A stretch of 64,000 bases of DNA from Pseudolactococcus reticulitermitis. Lineage in GTDB: Bacteria; Bacillota; Bacilli; Lactobacillales; Streptococcaceae. Shown piece after piece: positions 16,988 to 26,763 of this stretch; position 1 is the first letter of the stretch, and every line of letters starts with the position of its first letter. The position numbers and the translations under genes are program-made. The stretch is from positions 248,001 through 312,000 of the forward strand of contig NZ_BEDT01000001.1 in NCBI RefSeq assembly GCF_002260845.1. The letters are read 5' to 3'. A model generated the notes under the pieces. That model had not been told where the DNA came from. It saw nothing but the letters and a program-made list of their open reading frames with translations, and searched no databases.

Positions 16988-18859
16988 TTATCTACCTGCC
17001 AAATAAACCATTAAAATACTAATATCCGCAGGATTGACCCCTGAAATACGGCTGGCTTGACCAATCGTTTCTGGATTAATTTTCTTGAATTTTTGGCGTG
17101 CTTCTGTGGCAATGCTGTCCAGGGCATCCCAATCCATATTTTTCGGAATACGTTTGGCTTCCAAACGGTGCATTTTAGCGACTTGATCCATGGCTTTTTT
17201 GATATAGCCTTCATATTTGATTTCTGTTTCGATTAATTCAATAATCTTGGCATCCAAAGCTTCTGGGGCTGCCCCGATGAATGATGTCGCAATCTCATAA
17301 GTGATTTCTTGGCGCCGCATAAATTCTGCTGCTGTTAAGGCATCTGTCAAGGGTTTAAAACCCAAAGCCTCTATTTTAGTGTTAGTTTCAGCGATTGGTT
17401 TGAGTTTATTTTTTTGCAGGCGCGACATCTCATTTTCATATTGATATTTTTTAATCTCAAACACATCCCAACGATAATCAGATACCAGACCAACTTTACG
17501 ACCAAGTGGCGTCAAGCGCATATCTGCATTATCATGGCGCAAAATCAAGCGATATTCTGCACGACTTGTCAACAAACGATAAGGTTCAATCGTCCCCTTG
17601 GTTACCAAATCATCAATCATCACGCCGATATAGGCATCTGACCGTTTCAAAATAAACTCAGGCTTGCCTTGTGCTTTCAGCGCGGCATTAATCCCCGCAA
17701 TTAACCCTTGTCCTGCTGCCTCTTCATAACCTGATGTGCCATTGGTTTGCCCCGCTGTGAACAGGCCTGAAATTAATTTCGTTTCAAGCGTTGCCCGCAG
17801 TTGGTGTGGCAAGACCACATCATACTCAATGGCATAGCCAGACCGCATCATCTCAGCATTTTCCAGACCCGGAATAGAGTGCAACATCTCAAACTGCACA
17901 TCTTCTGGCATCGACGTTGACAGTCCTTGCACGTAAACTTCTTCCGTATCTCGCCCCTCAGGCTCTAAAAACAGCTGATGACGCGGCTTATCCGCAAAAC
18001 GCACAATTTTATCCTCAATCGACGGACAATAACGCGGCCCAACGCCTTTAACCATGCCAGAGAACATCGGCGCACGATGCAAATTCTCCTGAATAATCAT
18101 GTGCGTCGCATTTTTCGTATAAGTCAACCAACACGGAATTTGATCCGTCAAATAATCCGCATCCTGAGATAGGAAACTAAAGTGATTTGGCTTGTCATCT
18201 CCTGGTTGAATCTCCGTTTGACTGTAATCAATGGTACTAGACTTGACACGTGGCGGTGTACCCGTTTTAAAACGACCAATCTCGAAGCCCAAGTCACGCA
18301 AATTGTCAGCTAGACCGATAGAGGCTAGGGAGTTATTTGGCCCTGACGAATATTTCAGCTCACCGATGATGATTTCACCACGAAGGGCTGTCCCCGTTGT
18401 GATAACAACTGATTTCGCCGTATAGACCGTCCCCGTTGATGTTTTAATCCCTGTAATCCGACCATCTTCAACGAGAATTTCATCCACTACCGCTTGACGC
18501 AAAGTCAGATTTTCCGTCTGCTCAATCGTTTTTTTCATCTCACGCGCATACAAATCCTTATCCGCCTGTGCGCGCAGCGCCCGAACCGCAGGACCTTTAC
18601 CAGTATTGAGCATCTTCATCTGGATATAAGTTTTGTCGATGTTGCGCCCCATTTCGCCACCGAGCGCATCGATTTCGCGGACGACAATGCCCTTAGCTGA
18701 GCCGCCGACCGACGGGTTACAGGGCATGAAAGCGACCATATTTAAGTTAATCGTGACGAGCAACGTTTGACTGCCCATCCGTGCTGACGCAAGCGCTGCT
18801 TCACTTCCTGCGTGACCCGCACCGACGACGATGACATCAAAATTTTCTTGAATTTGCAT
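16988..18859 (-). CDS. mnmG: tRNA uridine-5-carboxymethylaminomethyl modification enzyme MnmG (GidA)
   Basis: Encodes 623 residues, the usual MnmG length. With MnmE it installs the cmnm5 group on U34 of tRNAs. The FAD site is [19 protein letters not shown] near the N-terminus. [14 protein letters not shown] and the family segments [21 protein letters not shown] and [15 protein letters not shown] are present. The ATG at 18859 is preceded by AGAGGT; an extra 21 codons upstream are not needed. MnmA, which acts on the same U34, is encoded about 3 kb away. Confidence 0.97.
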   Translation of the reverse strand: MQIQENFDVIVVGAGHAGSEAALASARMGSQTLLVTINLNMVAFMPCNPSVGGSAKGIVVREIDALGGEMGRNIDKTYIQMKMLNTGKGPAVRALRAQADKDLYAREMKKTIEQTENLTLRQAVVDEILVEDGRITGIKTSTGTVYTAKSVVITTGTALRGEIIIGELKYSSGPNNSLASIGLADNLRDLGFEIGRFKTGTPPRVKSSTIDYSQTEIQPGDDKPNHFSFLSQDADYLTDQIPCWLTYTKNATHMIIQENLHRAPMFSGMVKGVGPRYCPSIEDKIVRFADKPRHQLFLEPEGRDTEEVYVQGLSTSMPEDVQFEMLHSIPGLENAEMMRSGYAIEYDVVLPHQLRATLETKLISGLFTAGQTNGTSGYEEAAGQGLIAGINAALKAQGKPEFILKRSDAYIGVMIDDLVTKGTIEPYRLLTSRAEYRLILRHDNADMRLTPLGRKVGLVSDYRWDVFEIKKYQYENEMSRLQKNKLKPIAETNTKIEALGFKPLTDALTAAEFMRRQEITYEIATSFIGAAPEALDAKIIELIETEIKYEGYIKKAMDQVAKMHRLEAKRIPKNMDWDALDSIATEARQKFKKINPETIGQASRISGVNPADISILMVYLAGR

Positions 18860-18882
18860 GTTTACCTCTTTATTTAAAACCC

Positions 18883-18932
18883 AAAAAGTCAAGCACACGA
18901 AAAATAGCTGAGCTATTTTCATGGTACTTGAC
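18883..18932 (-). terminator. terminator-like hairpin in the mnmG leader
   Basis: On the minus strand GTCAAG...GAAAATAGCT / AGCTATTTTTC...CTTGAC (18888-18932) is followed by TTTTT. It lies after the mnmG promoter and before its start codon. It may terminate the DUF1456 transcript, attenuate mnmG, or both. Confidence 0.65.
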
Positions 18933-18954
18933 TACCTTGAATGATGATAGTTCT

Positions 18955-18983
18955 AGTTTAGCAAAATTGTCCTAAAGGGTCAA
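18955..18983 (-). promoter_or_regulatory. mnmG promoter
   Basis: On the minus strand TTGACC (18983-18978) and TGC-TAAACT (-10 at 18960-18955) are 17 bases apart. Transcription would begin near 18948, giving an approximately 90-base leader. Confidence 0.82.
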
Positions 18984-18997
18984 GATTTTGACTCAAC

Positions 18998-19492
18998 TCA
19001 AGATTTGCCTCGATAGTCTAGCGCCATGCCTTTCAGCATATTGCGTAATATTTGATCACCAGCAGGCTTATAATTCCGGTGATTTTTATTGCGCAAAATT
19101 GCAGACAACTCACTCGTTGACACCGTTTTTCCCGACTGCGCCAAAAAATCTTGGAGATGATCCGTCGTATAAGTCATGGCGATTTTAATCTTCTTAATCG
19201 TCACATTATTAATCAGCGCATCGCTCGTCATATCAAAAGTCGCAGGTATTTCCTGCCCGTCTTTATCACGTTTCACACCGCGTTGGCTAATGATGAAACC
19301 ATTTAAGAAACGTTCCAAATTTTCGCGAGATAAGGCTTGATCACGCGCCGTATCAGGTTCTTGTTTCTTTAAAATGCCACGGAGCGCTTCTAGCGTGAGT
19401 GTCAGCCCACCCAAGGCAAAAATATCGAGCATGTCGCTATCTTTGATGTCAAACGTATAGCGCAGACGGATTAAAATATCGTTATGATTCAT
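18998..19492 (-). CDS. DUF1456 family protein (YehS-like)
   Basis: Encodes 164 residues. Two similar halves each begin with a DIL/DLQDFL-like helix and a short loop (residues about 5-75 and 95-160), as in the DUF1456 family, whose function is unknown. The ATG at 19492 gives the family N-terminus MNHNDILIRLRYTF. There is no separate ribosome-binding site: an extended -10 ends only 7 bases before the ATG, so the mRNA may be leaderless. An upstream in-frame TTG would add 20 non-conserved residues that read through the promoter. Confidence 0.85.
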   Translation of the reverse strand: MNHNDILIRLRYTFDIKDSDMLDIFALGGLTLTLEALRGILKKQEPDTARDQALSRENLERFLNGFIISQRGVKRDKDGQEIPATFDMTSDALINNVTIKKIKIAMTYTTDHLQDFLAQSGKTVSTSELSAILRNKNHRNYKPAGDQILRNMLKGMALDYRGKS

Positions 19493-19499
19493 ACCTTTG

Positions 19500-19508
19500 A
19501 TTATACCA
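19500..19508 (-). promoter_or_regulatory. extended -10 promoter directly before the DUF1456 gene
   Basis: On the minus strand TGGTATAAT ends 7 bases before the ATG, so transcription should start at or next to the start codon. A small inverted repeat (TTGAGG-n5-CCTCAA, about 19536-19552) lies upstream. Confidence 0.65.
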
Positions 19509-19612
19509 GAAAAACATCTATATTTGTTGTTATAATTGAGGTGTGTCCTCAATCTAAATAAGTCAAAACACCTGTAGAATTGTAGAATAGCGTACTTAAA
19601 AACATTAACTTA

Positions 19613-20974
19613 CTAGCTATCTGTATCTATATTAAATTCTAAAATATCCCATTTCGTGTTGATTACTTTAATCATAGCTACAATTGACATTAAGACAAAG
19701 ATTGCTAATGAAAGTAACAGAGAAGGGAGCCAGATATTAATCCAAACCATGGTTTTATCAAACAATTGAGTTATTCTGACAAACATTAAGCTCAACACAA
19801 AATTACACGTCAAAGATATGATTAGGGTTGTAAATGAATAAATTAGAATTTCAAATTCTTTCTTTAAAAAAATATCTAAAGGTCTTAAACCTAAAATAAA
19901 TAATTGTTTGATTTCAAAGGTTTCTTTTTCTTGCAGTAACATCATCATACATATCGTATTTGCTAATGCAATAAGTATTGGCGCACTTAAAAAGACAACC
20001 ATATTCGAAGTTCTAGTTCCTGCATCGCCACCATCAGGTAAATCAATCAGTAGTGACGAAAATCCAGAAACAAATATACTGATAATTGTTATCGGGATGT
20101 ATACTTTTTTGAAAGTATCAAAATGCTCATTAATGCTATAAGTTGCTAAGTTTAACAAAGATAATCTAAATCTATTGGCTATCATATTGAAAATTCTAGA
20201 AAAGCATAATAAAATTATTTTGCCACTTACATTTATTAACAATGATATGGCAATTATTTCTAGGAAAATCAATAAAACGCTTATAGCACCGAAAGAACTT
20301 ATCCCCATTCTCTCTGGTAAAAGTGACAAGAAGTATGTCATGATAGATATATTTAAAAGTAGCATAAAGATCACTTTCAAATAATAAAATTTGTCCCTGT
20401 TTTTTATAGTTATATTTTCGATATTTTTTTGAATTTTATAGAATGTTCGCCTTGATCTCGTATAGCCACTATACAAAGTCACTATTGTAATGAGTAACAA
20501 TGTAATAAGAAAAGATTGGAACGAAAATCCGATCGTCATAAGGGGAAATTGTTGAGTTCCTTGGGCGCTAACAAGAAAATTATAAAAAGTTTGAGCAAAG
20601 GGAGTTGCTATAATAGAACCACCTATTGCACCTAATATACTGGCAATAGATAATTCTATACCTGATAAAATAGCAAGATACTCAGGTGTCATGCCCAAAA
20701 TAATTTGTACATTATTTTGTTGTCGTAAACCATTTAATATTTCTTTAACAGTATTTTTTAAAACGATTGGTACCATAATCCCACCAAATACTATTGGAAT
20801 AAAAAACAATTGGGTATTGCTTGACATGTCATCATTTACCAAACTACTATTACTAAAGTTAAAAAAATTAGTTAAGCAAATATTAATGACAAAAGCACAA
20901 GTCATAAAAACAGGGAGGGAAAAAAGCCATATTTTCCAAGAATATTTAAATTGAAGCCATGCTAGTGAGATCAT
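19613..20974 (-). CDS. ABC transporter permease, FtsX-like
   Basis: Encodes 453 residues with many hydrophobic segments: one near residues 15-37, one near 52-72, a cluster between about 105 and 175, and further pairs between 205-265, 295-315, 340-365, 375-400 and 415-440. This fits FtsX/MacB-type permeases of peptide or lipoprotein exporters. It starts 2 bases after the ATPase gene, so the two form an exporter pair. The DNA is AT-rich. Because the ATPase gene is frameshifted, the transporter may be inactive unless the shift is a sequencing error or bypassed. Substrate unknown. Confidence 0.85.
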   Translation of the reverse strand: MISLAWLQFKYSWKIWLFSLPVFMTCAFVINICLTNFFNFSNSSLVNDDMSSNTQLFFIPIVFGGIMVPIVLKNTVKEILNGLRQQNNVQIILGMTPEYLAILSGIELSIASILGAIGGSIIATPFAQTFYNFLVSAQGTQQFPLMTIGFSFQSFLITLLLITIVTLYSGYTRSRRTFYKIQKNIENITIKNRDKFYYLKVIFMLLLNISIMTYFLSLLPERMGISSFGAISVLLIFLEIIAISLLINVSGKIILLCFSRIFNMIANRFRLSLLNLATYSINEHFDTFKKVYIPITIISIFVSGFSSLLIDLPDGGDAGTRTSNMVVFLSAPILIALANTICMMMLLQEKETFEIKQLFILGLRPLDIFLKKEFEILIYSFTTLIISLTCNFVLSLMFVRITQLFDKTMVWINIWLPSLLLSLAIFVLMSIVAMIKVINTKWDILEFNIDTDS

Positions 20975-20975
20975 A

Positions 20976-21703
20976 TTATAAATTCCCCGCTATTTCATGA
21001 AGAAGTGAAGCTTCAGTCGGATTCGATAAAATATTTTGTATTTTTCCATCACGTATCACAACTGCCCGGTCAGTTCTTGATGCCATTTCAATATTATGCG
21101 TGACCATGATAACTGTTTTGCCTTGGTTGGTTATTTCTCTTAAAATTTCAAATACTTTTTCACTTGAAACTGAATCTAAGGCACCCGTTGGCTCATCTGC
21201 AAATATGATTTCGCAATCAGTTGCTAATACTCTGGCTATCGCAACTTTTTGTTTTTCCCCTCCAGAGAGAGAATCAATACTCGCCGTTGATTTTGGTTCA
21301 AAATTAATACTCTTAAGTAATTCATCAATTTGATGCTTATCAATTTTTTGATGGCTCAGTCTTAATTGTAAAGCAATATTTTCAAATACTGGCAGAGCAG
21401 AAATTAAATTGTATTGTTGAAAAATAAATCCGATTCTCTCCCTTCTTAATCTAGCCAATTTTTTTGCATTTAGCTCGTATATATTTTGAGCTTCTAAAAA
21501 GACACCCCACTTGTAGGCGTTGACAAACCAGAAATAATATTTAATAGTGTGCTTTTACCCGATCCAGATGGACCGACTATACTTAAAAACTCACCTTTGT
21601 TTACTTCAAGAGAAATATCATCTATTATTCTTATGATATTGTTCGACTTACCTAACGTCATTTCCTTGGTTACATTTTTGATGTTTATAATTGTACTGTT
21701 CAT
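20976..21703 (-). pseudogene. ABC transporter ATP-binding protein (LolD/MacB type), frameshifted
   Basis: From ATG 21703 (AAAGGGGG site) the frame reads through Walker [10 protein letters not shown] and then meets a stop at 21494-21496. In a second frame the protein continues ([31 protein letters not shown]) through the Q-loop, signature LSGGEKQK, Walker B IIFADEPTGALD and the H-loop VMVTHN to 20976. Adding one base in the GGGG run at about 21507-21510 would restore a normal protein of about 242 residues. Either this is a real pseudogene or phase-variable tract, or the assembly lost a G. The permease follows directly. Confidence 0.88.
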
Positions 21704-21789
21704 AGTTCCCCCTTTGGTTACATCATACAATGCTCGCTCTAACATTTTAGAATACTATCAATTTATTTTGTAGAGCTCTTACAGCCAGT

Positions 21790-21817
21790 ATTATATACTT
21801 AACCCCTTTGATGTCAA
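21790..21817 (-). promoter_or_regulatory. promoter of the ABC transporter genes
   Basis: On the minus strand TTGACA (21817-21812) and TATAAT (21795-21790) are 16 bases apart. A second possible extended -10 (TGCTATAAT) lies a little upstream, near 21826-21834. Confidence 0.8.
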
Positions 21818-21854
21818 CGCTTACATTATAGCATATTATAACAGTTATTGGTAA

Positions 21855-21880
21855 AATAAAAAAACGCCCAAAGACGTTTT
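21855..21880 (-). terminator. mnmA terminator
   Basis: A short stem AAAACG/CGTTTT (21875-21880 with 21861-21866) is followed by TTTATTTT on the minus strand, 13 bases past the mnmA stop. Confidence 0.7.
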
Positions 21881-21892
21881 CTGCATCAAAAT

Positions 21893-23074
<1,182 letters not shown>

Positions 23075-23107
23075 TCAATCGCTTTGAAGGGCGTCATTAA
23101 CTACTCT

Positions 23108-23116
23108 AGTATAGCA
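23108..23116 (-). promoter_or_regulatory. mnmA promoter, extended -10
   Basis: On the minus strand TGCTATACT lies about 85 bases before mnmA; no clear -35 box is seen. Confidence 0.6.
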
Positions 23117-23254
23117 GATTTGCTGGTGGATTGCTAGGTAACCGTATTATTTGAACAATGCGTGAAAGATTTTAGTAAGGTTCGTTTTTGACCTTTCAAG
23201 AACAGCACTCAGAACTCTGTTAGATGATGCTGGTATTAAACACTAATATCAATC

Positions 23255-23572
23255 TCACAATGTTTTTTTATTAATATCCACGTACTGTTCTCCCTTAGTA
23301 AATTTTCGAACGCAACCGTTCGCTGGAAAATCTGGATAAATAATTTCCCAGAATGTACCGCAACTTCGACATTTACACCACTTATCTGCATACCATTTTA
23401 AAGTCTGTGCCATACTTTTTCCAATGTAATATGCCTTTGAAACCTTTACGGTTTTAAATATCCCTTCTTCCAGATTTTCAGCTAGCCAATCATTAATATC
23501 ATCCAGCATTTTAATCGAGTTTATTTCAGTTCCAACTCTTTCATCGCAATCACATGCTATTTTTCGAAACAT
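23255..23572 (-). CDS. unknown small Cys-rich protein
   Basis: Encodes 105 residues. No family is recognised. Cysteines cluster as CDCD near the N-terminus and as WCKCRSCGTFWEI later, with one more in NGCVRKF; such C-x-C-x-x-C spacing could bind zinc. It is soluble with no signal peptide. The ATG at 23572 follows a GAGGTG site 6 bases upstream and is preferred over a GTG five codons earlier. It lies between mnmA and the lipoprotein gene; no operon partner is evident. Confidence 0.65.
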   Translation of the reverse strand: MFRKIACDCDERVGTEINSIKMLDDINDWLAENLEEGIFKTVKVSKAYYIGKSMAQTLKWYADKWCKCRSCGTFWEIIYPDFPANGCVRKFTKGEQYVDINKKTL

Positions 23573-23618
23573 AGTGTAGCACCTCACTTATTGAGTAGTT
23601 ATCAACCATTTTCAGACT

Positions 23619-24674
23619 TCACTTTGCCACCTTATCTGGTTGATTAGGCTCCCCTGCTTTCGAGTCAATGCTTTGATTAAATTCTGATGCCTTTAAGGCA
23701 ATCTGATTAAGTTCGGCTGTTTTCGTATTATAGTGGTCAATGTTGATATTGATTTGTGTCTGGCGCGCTGCTAATTCGGCTGCTCTTTGTTCCAAACCAT
23801 TTCTATCCGCATAAAAATCAGCTTCACTGGCGTAATAATAATTTTGTGCTCTAGCATTAAAGGCTTCAATTTCAGCATTTAAATTCGCAACATCAGTATC
23901 ATATTGGGGCATGTCGGTATCAATTTGGGCTTTTAGGGCTGTCAACTCGGCTGTTAATTGCGCTGACTTTTGTTCTAATGCTTCAAATTTAGTTTGATAG
24001 CTTTCAAATAGGGTCACAATTTTGTCTCTATCTTTAAAATACTTGGCATAGTGCTTTTCAAGTTCTGGTGAGAGATTTCGATATTCTGTGCCTAGATAAG
24101 AGTGCAGTTCATTGTCACGCTGACCCAGCTCAAACTTGGCATAGTCAGCCAACATGCTTTCTGTTTTCTCCGTTTTGACTTTGGCATAAGCCGCTTCCAA
24201 AAGTTCCGTCAGTTCTTCGCGCTCCCGACTGCTCAAACGATCCCAGACAGCATGCAAAGTTTCATGCGCTGCGGTCACTTCAACGATACCTGACAAATCT
24301 CTATTTTGAATATGATAAAGATAGATTTTCCGGTGGTCGTAATACCCTAAAATCGTCCGTGAGTCAGTGCTATCGGGTAGCTTTTCATTAAAACTTTCCG
24401 CATCTAACAACTCTGGCTGAGAGGCATCAAACAAGACACGTCCTTTTGGGGTATAGCCAATTTTTTCAGCTATCGCTTTCATTTCTGGCGTTGGCTGATA
24501 AGCCTTGGCAGCTTTTTCGTCAGCTTGGGCTTGAAGCTCTGCCTTTGACAGCTTTTCTGTTTTCGACTGATTGCCACGTGCATTGGCATCCGGTGCTTTT
24601 CCGGTGCCGCAAGCAACTAAACTTAAACCTAAAATGGCAAGGACAAGGAATCCTTTGATACTTTTCTTTTTCAT
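23619..24674 (-). CDS. secreted lipoprotein with an HETLH zinc-peptidase motif
   Basis: Encodes 351 residues. The signal peptide MKKKSIKGFLVLAILGLSL ends in a lipobox LVAC with C22 as the lipidated cysteine. Residues 137-141 are HETLH within VTAAHETLHAVWD, the HExxH signature of zincin metallopeptidases; a glutamate about 50 residues later (E189 of NELHS) could be the third ligand. From about 215 to 330 the protein is a long alanine/glutamate-rich coiled coil. It is probably anchored on the outer face of the membrane, with substrate unknown. The -10 box ends 7 bases before the ATG, so the mRNA may be leaderless. Confidence 0.82.
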   Translation of the reverse strand: MKKKSIKGFLVLAILGLSLVACGTGKAPDANARGNQSKTEKLSKAELQAQADEKAAKAYQPTPEMKAIAEKIGYTPKGRVLFDASQPELLDAESFNEKLPDSTDSRTILGYYDHRKIYLYHIQNRDLSGIVEVTAAHETLHAVWDRLSSREREELTELLEAAYAKVKTEKTESMLADYAKFELGQRDNELHSYLGTEYRNLSPELEKHYAKYFKDRDKIVTLFESYQTKFEALEQKSAQLTAELTALKAQIDTDMPQYDTDVANLNAEIEAFNARAQNYYYASEADFYADRNGLEQRAAELAARQTQININIDHYNTKTAELNQIALKASEFNQSIDSKAGEPNQPDKVAK

Positions 24675-24681
24675 AACTCTT

Positions 24682-24746
24682 ATTATAGCAAAAAATGCCT
24701 TAGAAAACGCTAACAAACCGTTTTTTTAGGGCATTTATGTTAAAAT
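24682..24746. promoter_or_regulatory. divergent extended -10 promoters for the lipoprotein gene and birA
   Basis: On the minus strand TGCTATAAT (24690-24682) ends 7 bases before the lipoprotein ATG. On the plus strand TGTTAAAAT (24738-24746) ends 6 bases before the birA ATG. Both lack a convincing -35 and both leave almost no room for an untranslated leader. Confidence 0.65.
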
Positions 24747-24752
24747 AAACCT

Positions 24753-25691
24753 ATGACAACTTCAACAGCTGAAACCATTTTAAATCTCCTCATCGACCAT
24801 GAAAATGACTGGGTCTCTGGCCAAGAATTAGCCGCCAAGCTGAATCTTTCGCGTGCGGCGATTTGGAAAGCGATTGCCAAATTAACGGCGGACGGTTTTA
24901 CGATTGAGAGCCAACGCGGGCCAGGAAAAGGCTATCGCTATATCCCAGATGAAAAAATGAGTGCTGCTGGCATTAGCCACGATTTGCAGCACCCTATCCC
25001 TGTCCATGTTTTCGACAGCCTGCCGTCGACCAATGTCACGGCGAAACAGGGGCTAGTCAGTGGCGAGATAGCTGAGCCGACCGTCATCATCGCCAATATT
25101 CAAACCAGAGGGACTGGGCATTTCGGTCGGGTTTTCGACTCGCCTGCCCAAACTGGTCTCTATCTCAGTTTTGCCCTGCCGATTCCTCCCAGTCAGCAAG
25201 TCGTGCCCCATCTTCTGGCAACCAGTACCGCCGTCGCCGTCGGCAGAACAGTTAAAGAGCTGTTTGCCATTGATTTGGACTACAAATGGATTAACAATAT
25301 CTATTATCAGGGGCAGAAAGTTGGGGGTATCTTGACCGAGGCCATTGTTAATTTTGAAACCCAGACCTACTCGGCACTCGTCGTCGGCATCGGGCTGAAC
25401 TTGACCAATAAACAAACCGAACTGGGCTACCTCACCAGTCAGCTCGCGATTTCCCGAAACCAAGTCGCAGCCACTCTGATTGACCATTTCTTAGCGCTTT
25501 ACGACACCTATCTAGACGGGCATTTCCTTGATGACTATCAGGCGCATTTTAGCGATCTGGACAAAACTGTCCAGATCCAATGCGGTCAGAAAATCATAAC
25601 TGGCAAGGCTGCTCGCATTGCTAAAGACGGACGATTAATCCTCGAAACGGCAGAGGGTCTGCAAAAATTAACAGCCGGCGAAACCATCTAA
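24753..25691 (+). CDS. birA: BirA-type biotin-protein ligase / repressor, with altered active-site motifs
   Basis: Encodes 312 residues. An N-terminal winged helix-turn-helix (WVSGQELAAKLNLSRAAIWKAIAKL) marks a group-II ligase that can also repress biotin genes. The central catalytic domain keeps QKVGGIL and VVGIGLNL. Two hallmark motifs are altered: the biotinoyl-AMP loop GRGRRG reads GTGHFG, and KWPND reads KWINN. The substituted arginines include the position of E. coli R118. It may be a diverged paralogue rather than the main ligase. It stands alone between its promoter and terminator. Confidence 0.87.
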   Translation: MTTSTAETILNLLIDHENDWVSGQELAAKLNLSRAAIWKAIAKLTADGFTIESQRGPGKGYRYIPDEKMSAAGISHDLQHPIPVHVFDSLPSTNVTAKQGLVSGEIAEPTVIIANIQTRGTGHFGRVFDSPAQTGLYLSFALPIPPSQQVVPHLLATSTAVAVGRTVKELFAIDLDYKWINNIYYQGQKVGGILTEAIVNFETQTYSALVVGIGLNLTNKQTELGYLTSQLAISRNQVAATLIDHFLALYDTYLDGHFLDDYQAHFSDLDKTVQIQCGQKIITGKAARIAKDGRLILETAEGLQKLTAGETI

Positions 25692-25735
25692 AAAGTGCAG
25701 CTTGTCTCAACTTGAGAACCGCTGCACTTTTTTGT
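25692..25735 (+). terminator. birA terminator
   Basis: Arms AAAGTGCAGC (25692-25701) and GCTGCACTTT (25721-25730), with an inner CTCAA/TTGAG stem, are followed by TTTG TTTT. Confidence 0.9.
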
Positions 25736-25736
25736 T

Positions 25737-26653
25737 TTACTTCCTCATACCTTCAAGGTATAACAAATATTTAATCACCATCTCAGACTGCCACCAGTTG
25801 CTACTGAGCGCAAATTCACTCGGGAGTCCGTCCAGCTCCAAGTAATCGCCCAAGCACCCGTCTCAAGCTGGGCTTCTTGAATAAGTTGCACTTCAAAAGC
25901 CACTAAATCTTCAATCCCTGCATAGAAAATACTGGCTTGGTTTTTCATAAAATGCGACGGCATACTGACATATTCTTTTTGCCAAAGTGACGTGTCCTTT
26001 TCAATACTGTCATGCACATCTCGAATCAACTTTTCTTTAAAGGGTTCATAGTCGAAAAGTGCTGACACATCCATCTCGCGCAAATCCACTAACAAGTTGA
26101 TATAGCAAGAAATCTCGTGCATCTCTGGCTTGGCTGATGCCATGTAACTTTTAACTGCTTTAGCCACAATCTCCTCAGCTTTTTTGTAAAAGGACTGCTG
26201 TTTGTCGCCCACTTTAACATAAAAGGACGCCAAACTTGCAGTTGGATTATAAGAGACAGTTGCTTGATAATCCGCGCCAGCAGACCACCATGGTGCATGA
26301 GGGAAATCGTTATTGGATGGGACGACGCCATACCAAAAATCATTGCTAAAATCTTGACCACTTGCGAGATAGTTCAAAATTCCTTTCACAATCGGATTTT
26401 GAGGGTCAAAAACAGCCAGCTCGCGTAAAATTTCGGTTCCTACCCAAGTTTGAATAGGCGTTGAATTTGGATGCCACAAATCACCCTCTAAAGCATGACC
26501 AAAGCCACCATCTTCGTTTTGATAAACTGCAAGGGTCTTGAGTACAGCCTCCTGACTGCCATTCTCAAAATGATACTGGAAACGTGCTAAATCAAGCGGG
26601 CGAGCATTTCTGTAGATAAACTGACGAGCTTTCGAATAGGTATCAGACATCAT
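25737..26653 (-). pseudogene. alpha-alpha-toroid (prenyltransferase/terpene-cyclase-like) protein, 3' frameshift
   Basis: The open frame gives 292 residues with toroid-type repeats such as QNEDGGFGHALEGD, but its last 20 residues are out of character. In another frame the DNA just before the stop encodes DGLPSEFALSSNWWQSEMVIKYLLYL, a tail like those of related proteins (P-E-F-A-x-x-x-NWW), and stops at 25737. One missing base near 25828-25834 would join the two. The start has a strong GAGGAGG site before an ATG pair at 26653. Function unknown; relatives are annotated as prenyltransferase-like. A sequencing error is possible. Confidence 0.75.
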
Positions 26654-26748
26654 GAAAACCTCCTCATTAGTTACCCCAAATATATCACATTTTTAGCGAA
26701 AATTAGTCTTTGAAAAACAGTATTCCCATTTCAAATCCGCTCATATCG

Positions 26749-26757
26749 TGATAAAAT
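26749..26757 (+). promoter_or_regulatory. extended -10 promoter directly before the HAD phosphatase gene
   Basis: TGATAAAAT ends 6 bases before the ATG at 26764, with AGACCT between. Predicted transcription starts at or beside the start codon; no -35 of quality is seen. Confidence 0.65.
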
Positions 26758-26763
26758 AGACCT

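Noticed and set aside
18860-18922. N-terminal extension of MnmG ([11 protein letters not shown]...)
   Set aside because: It reads through the leader hairpin. The ATG at 18859 has a ribosome-binding site and matches family length.
21494-21510. Programmed frameshifting in the ABC ATPase
   Set aside because: There is no slippery heptamer of the A-AAA-AAG kind or clear stimulatory hairpin; a simple indel explains it better, though not proven.
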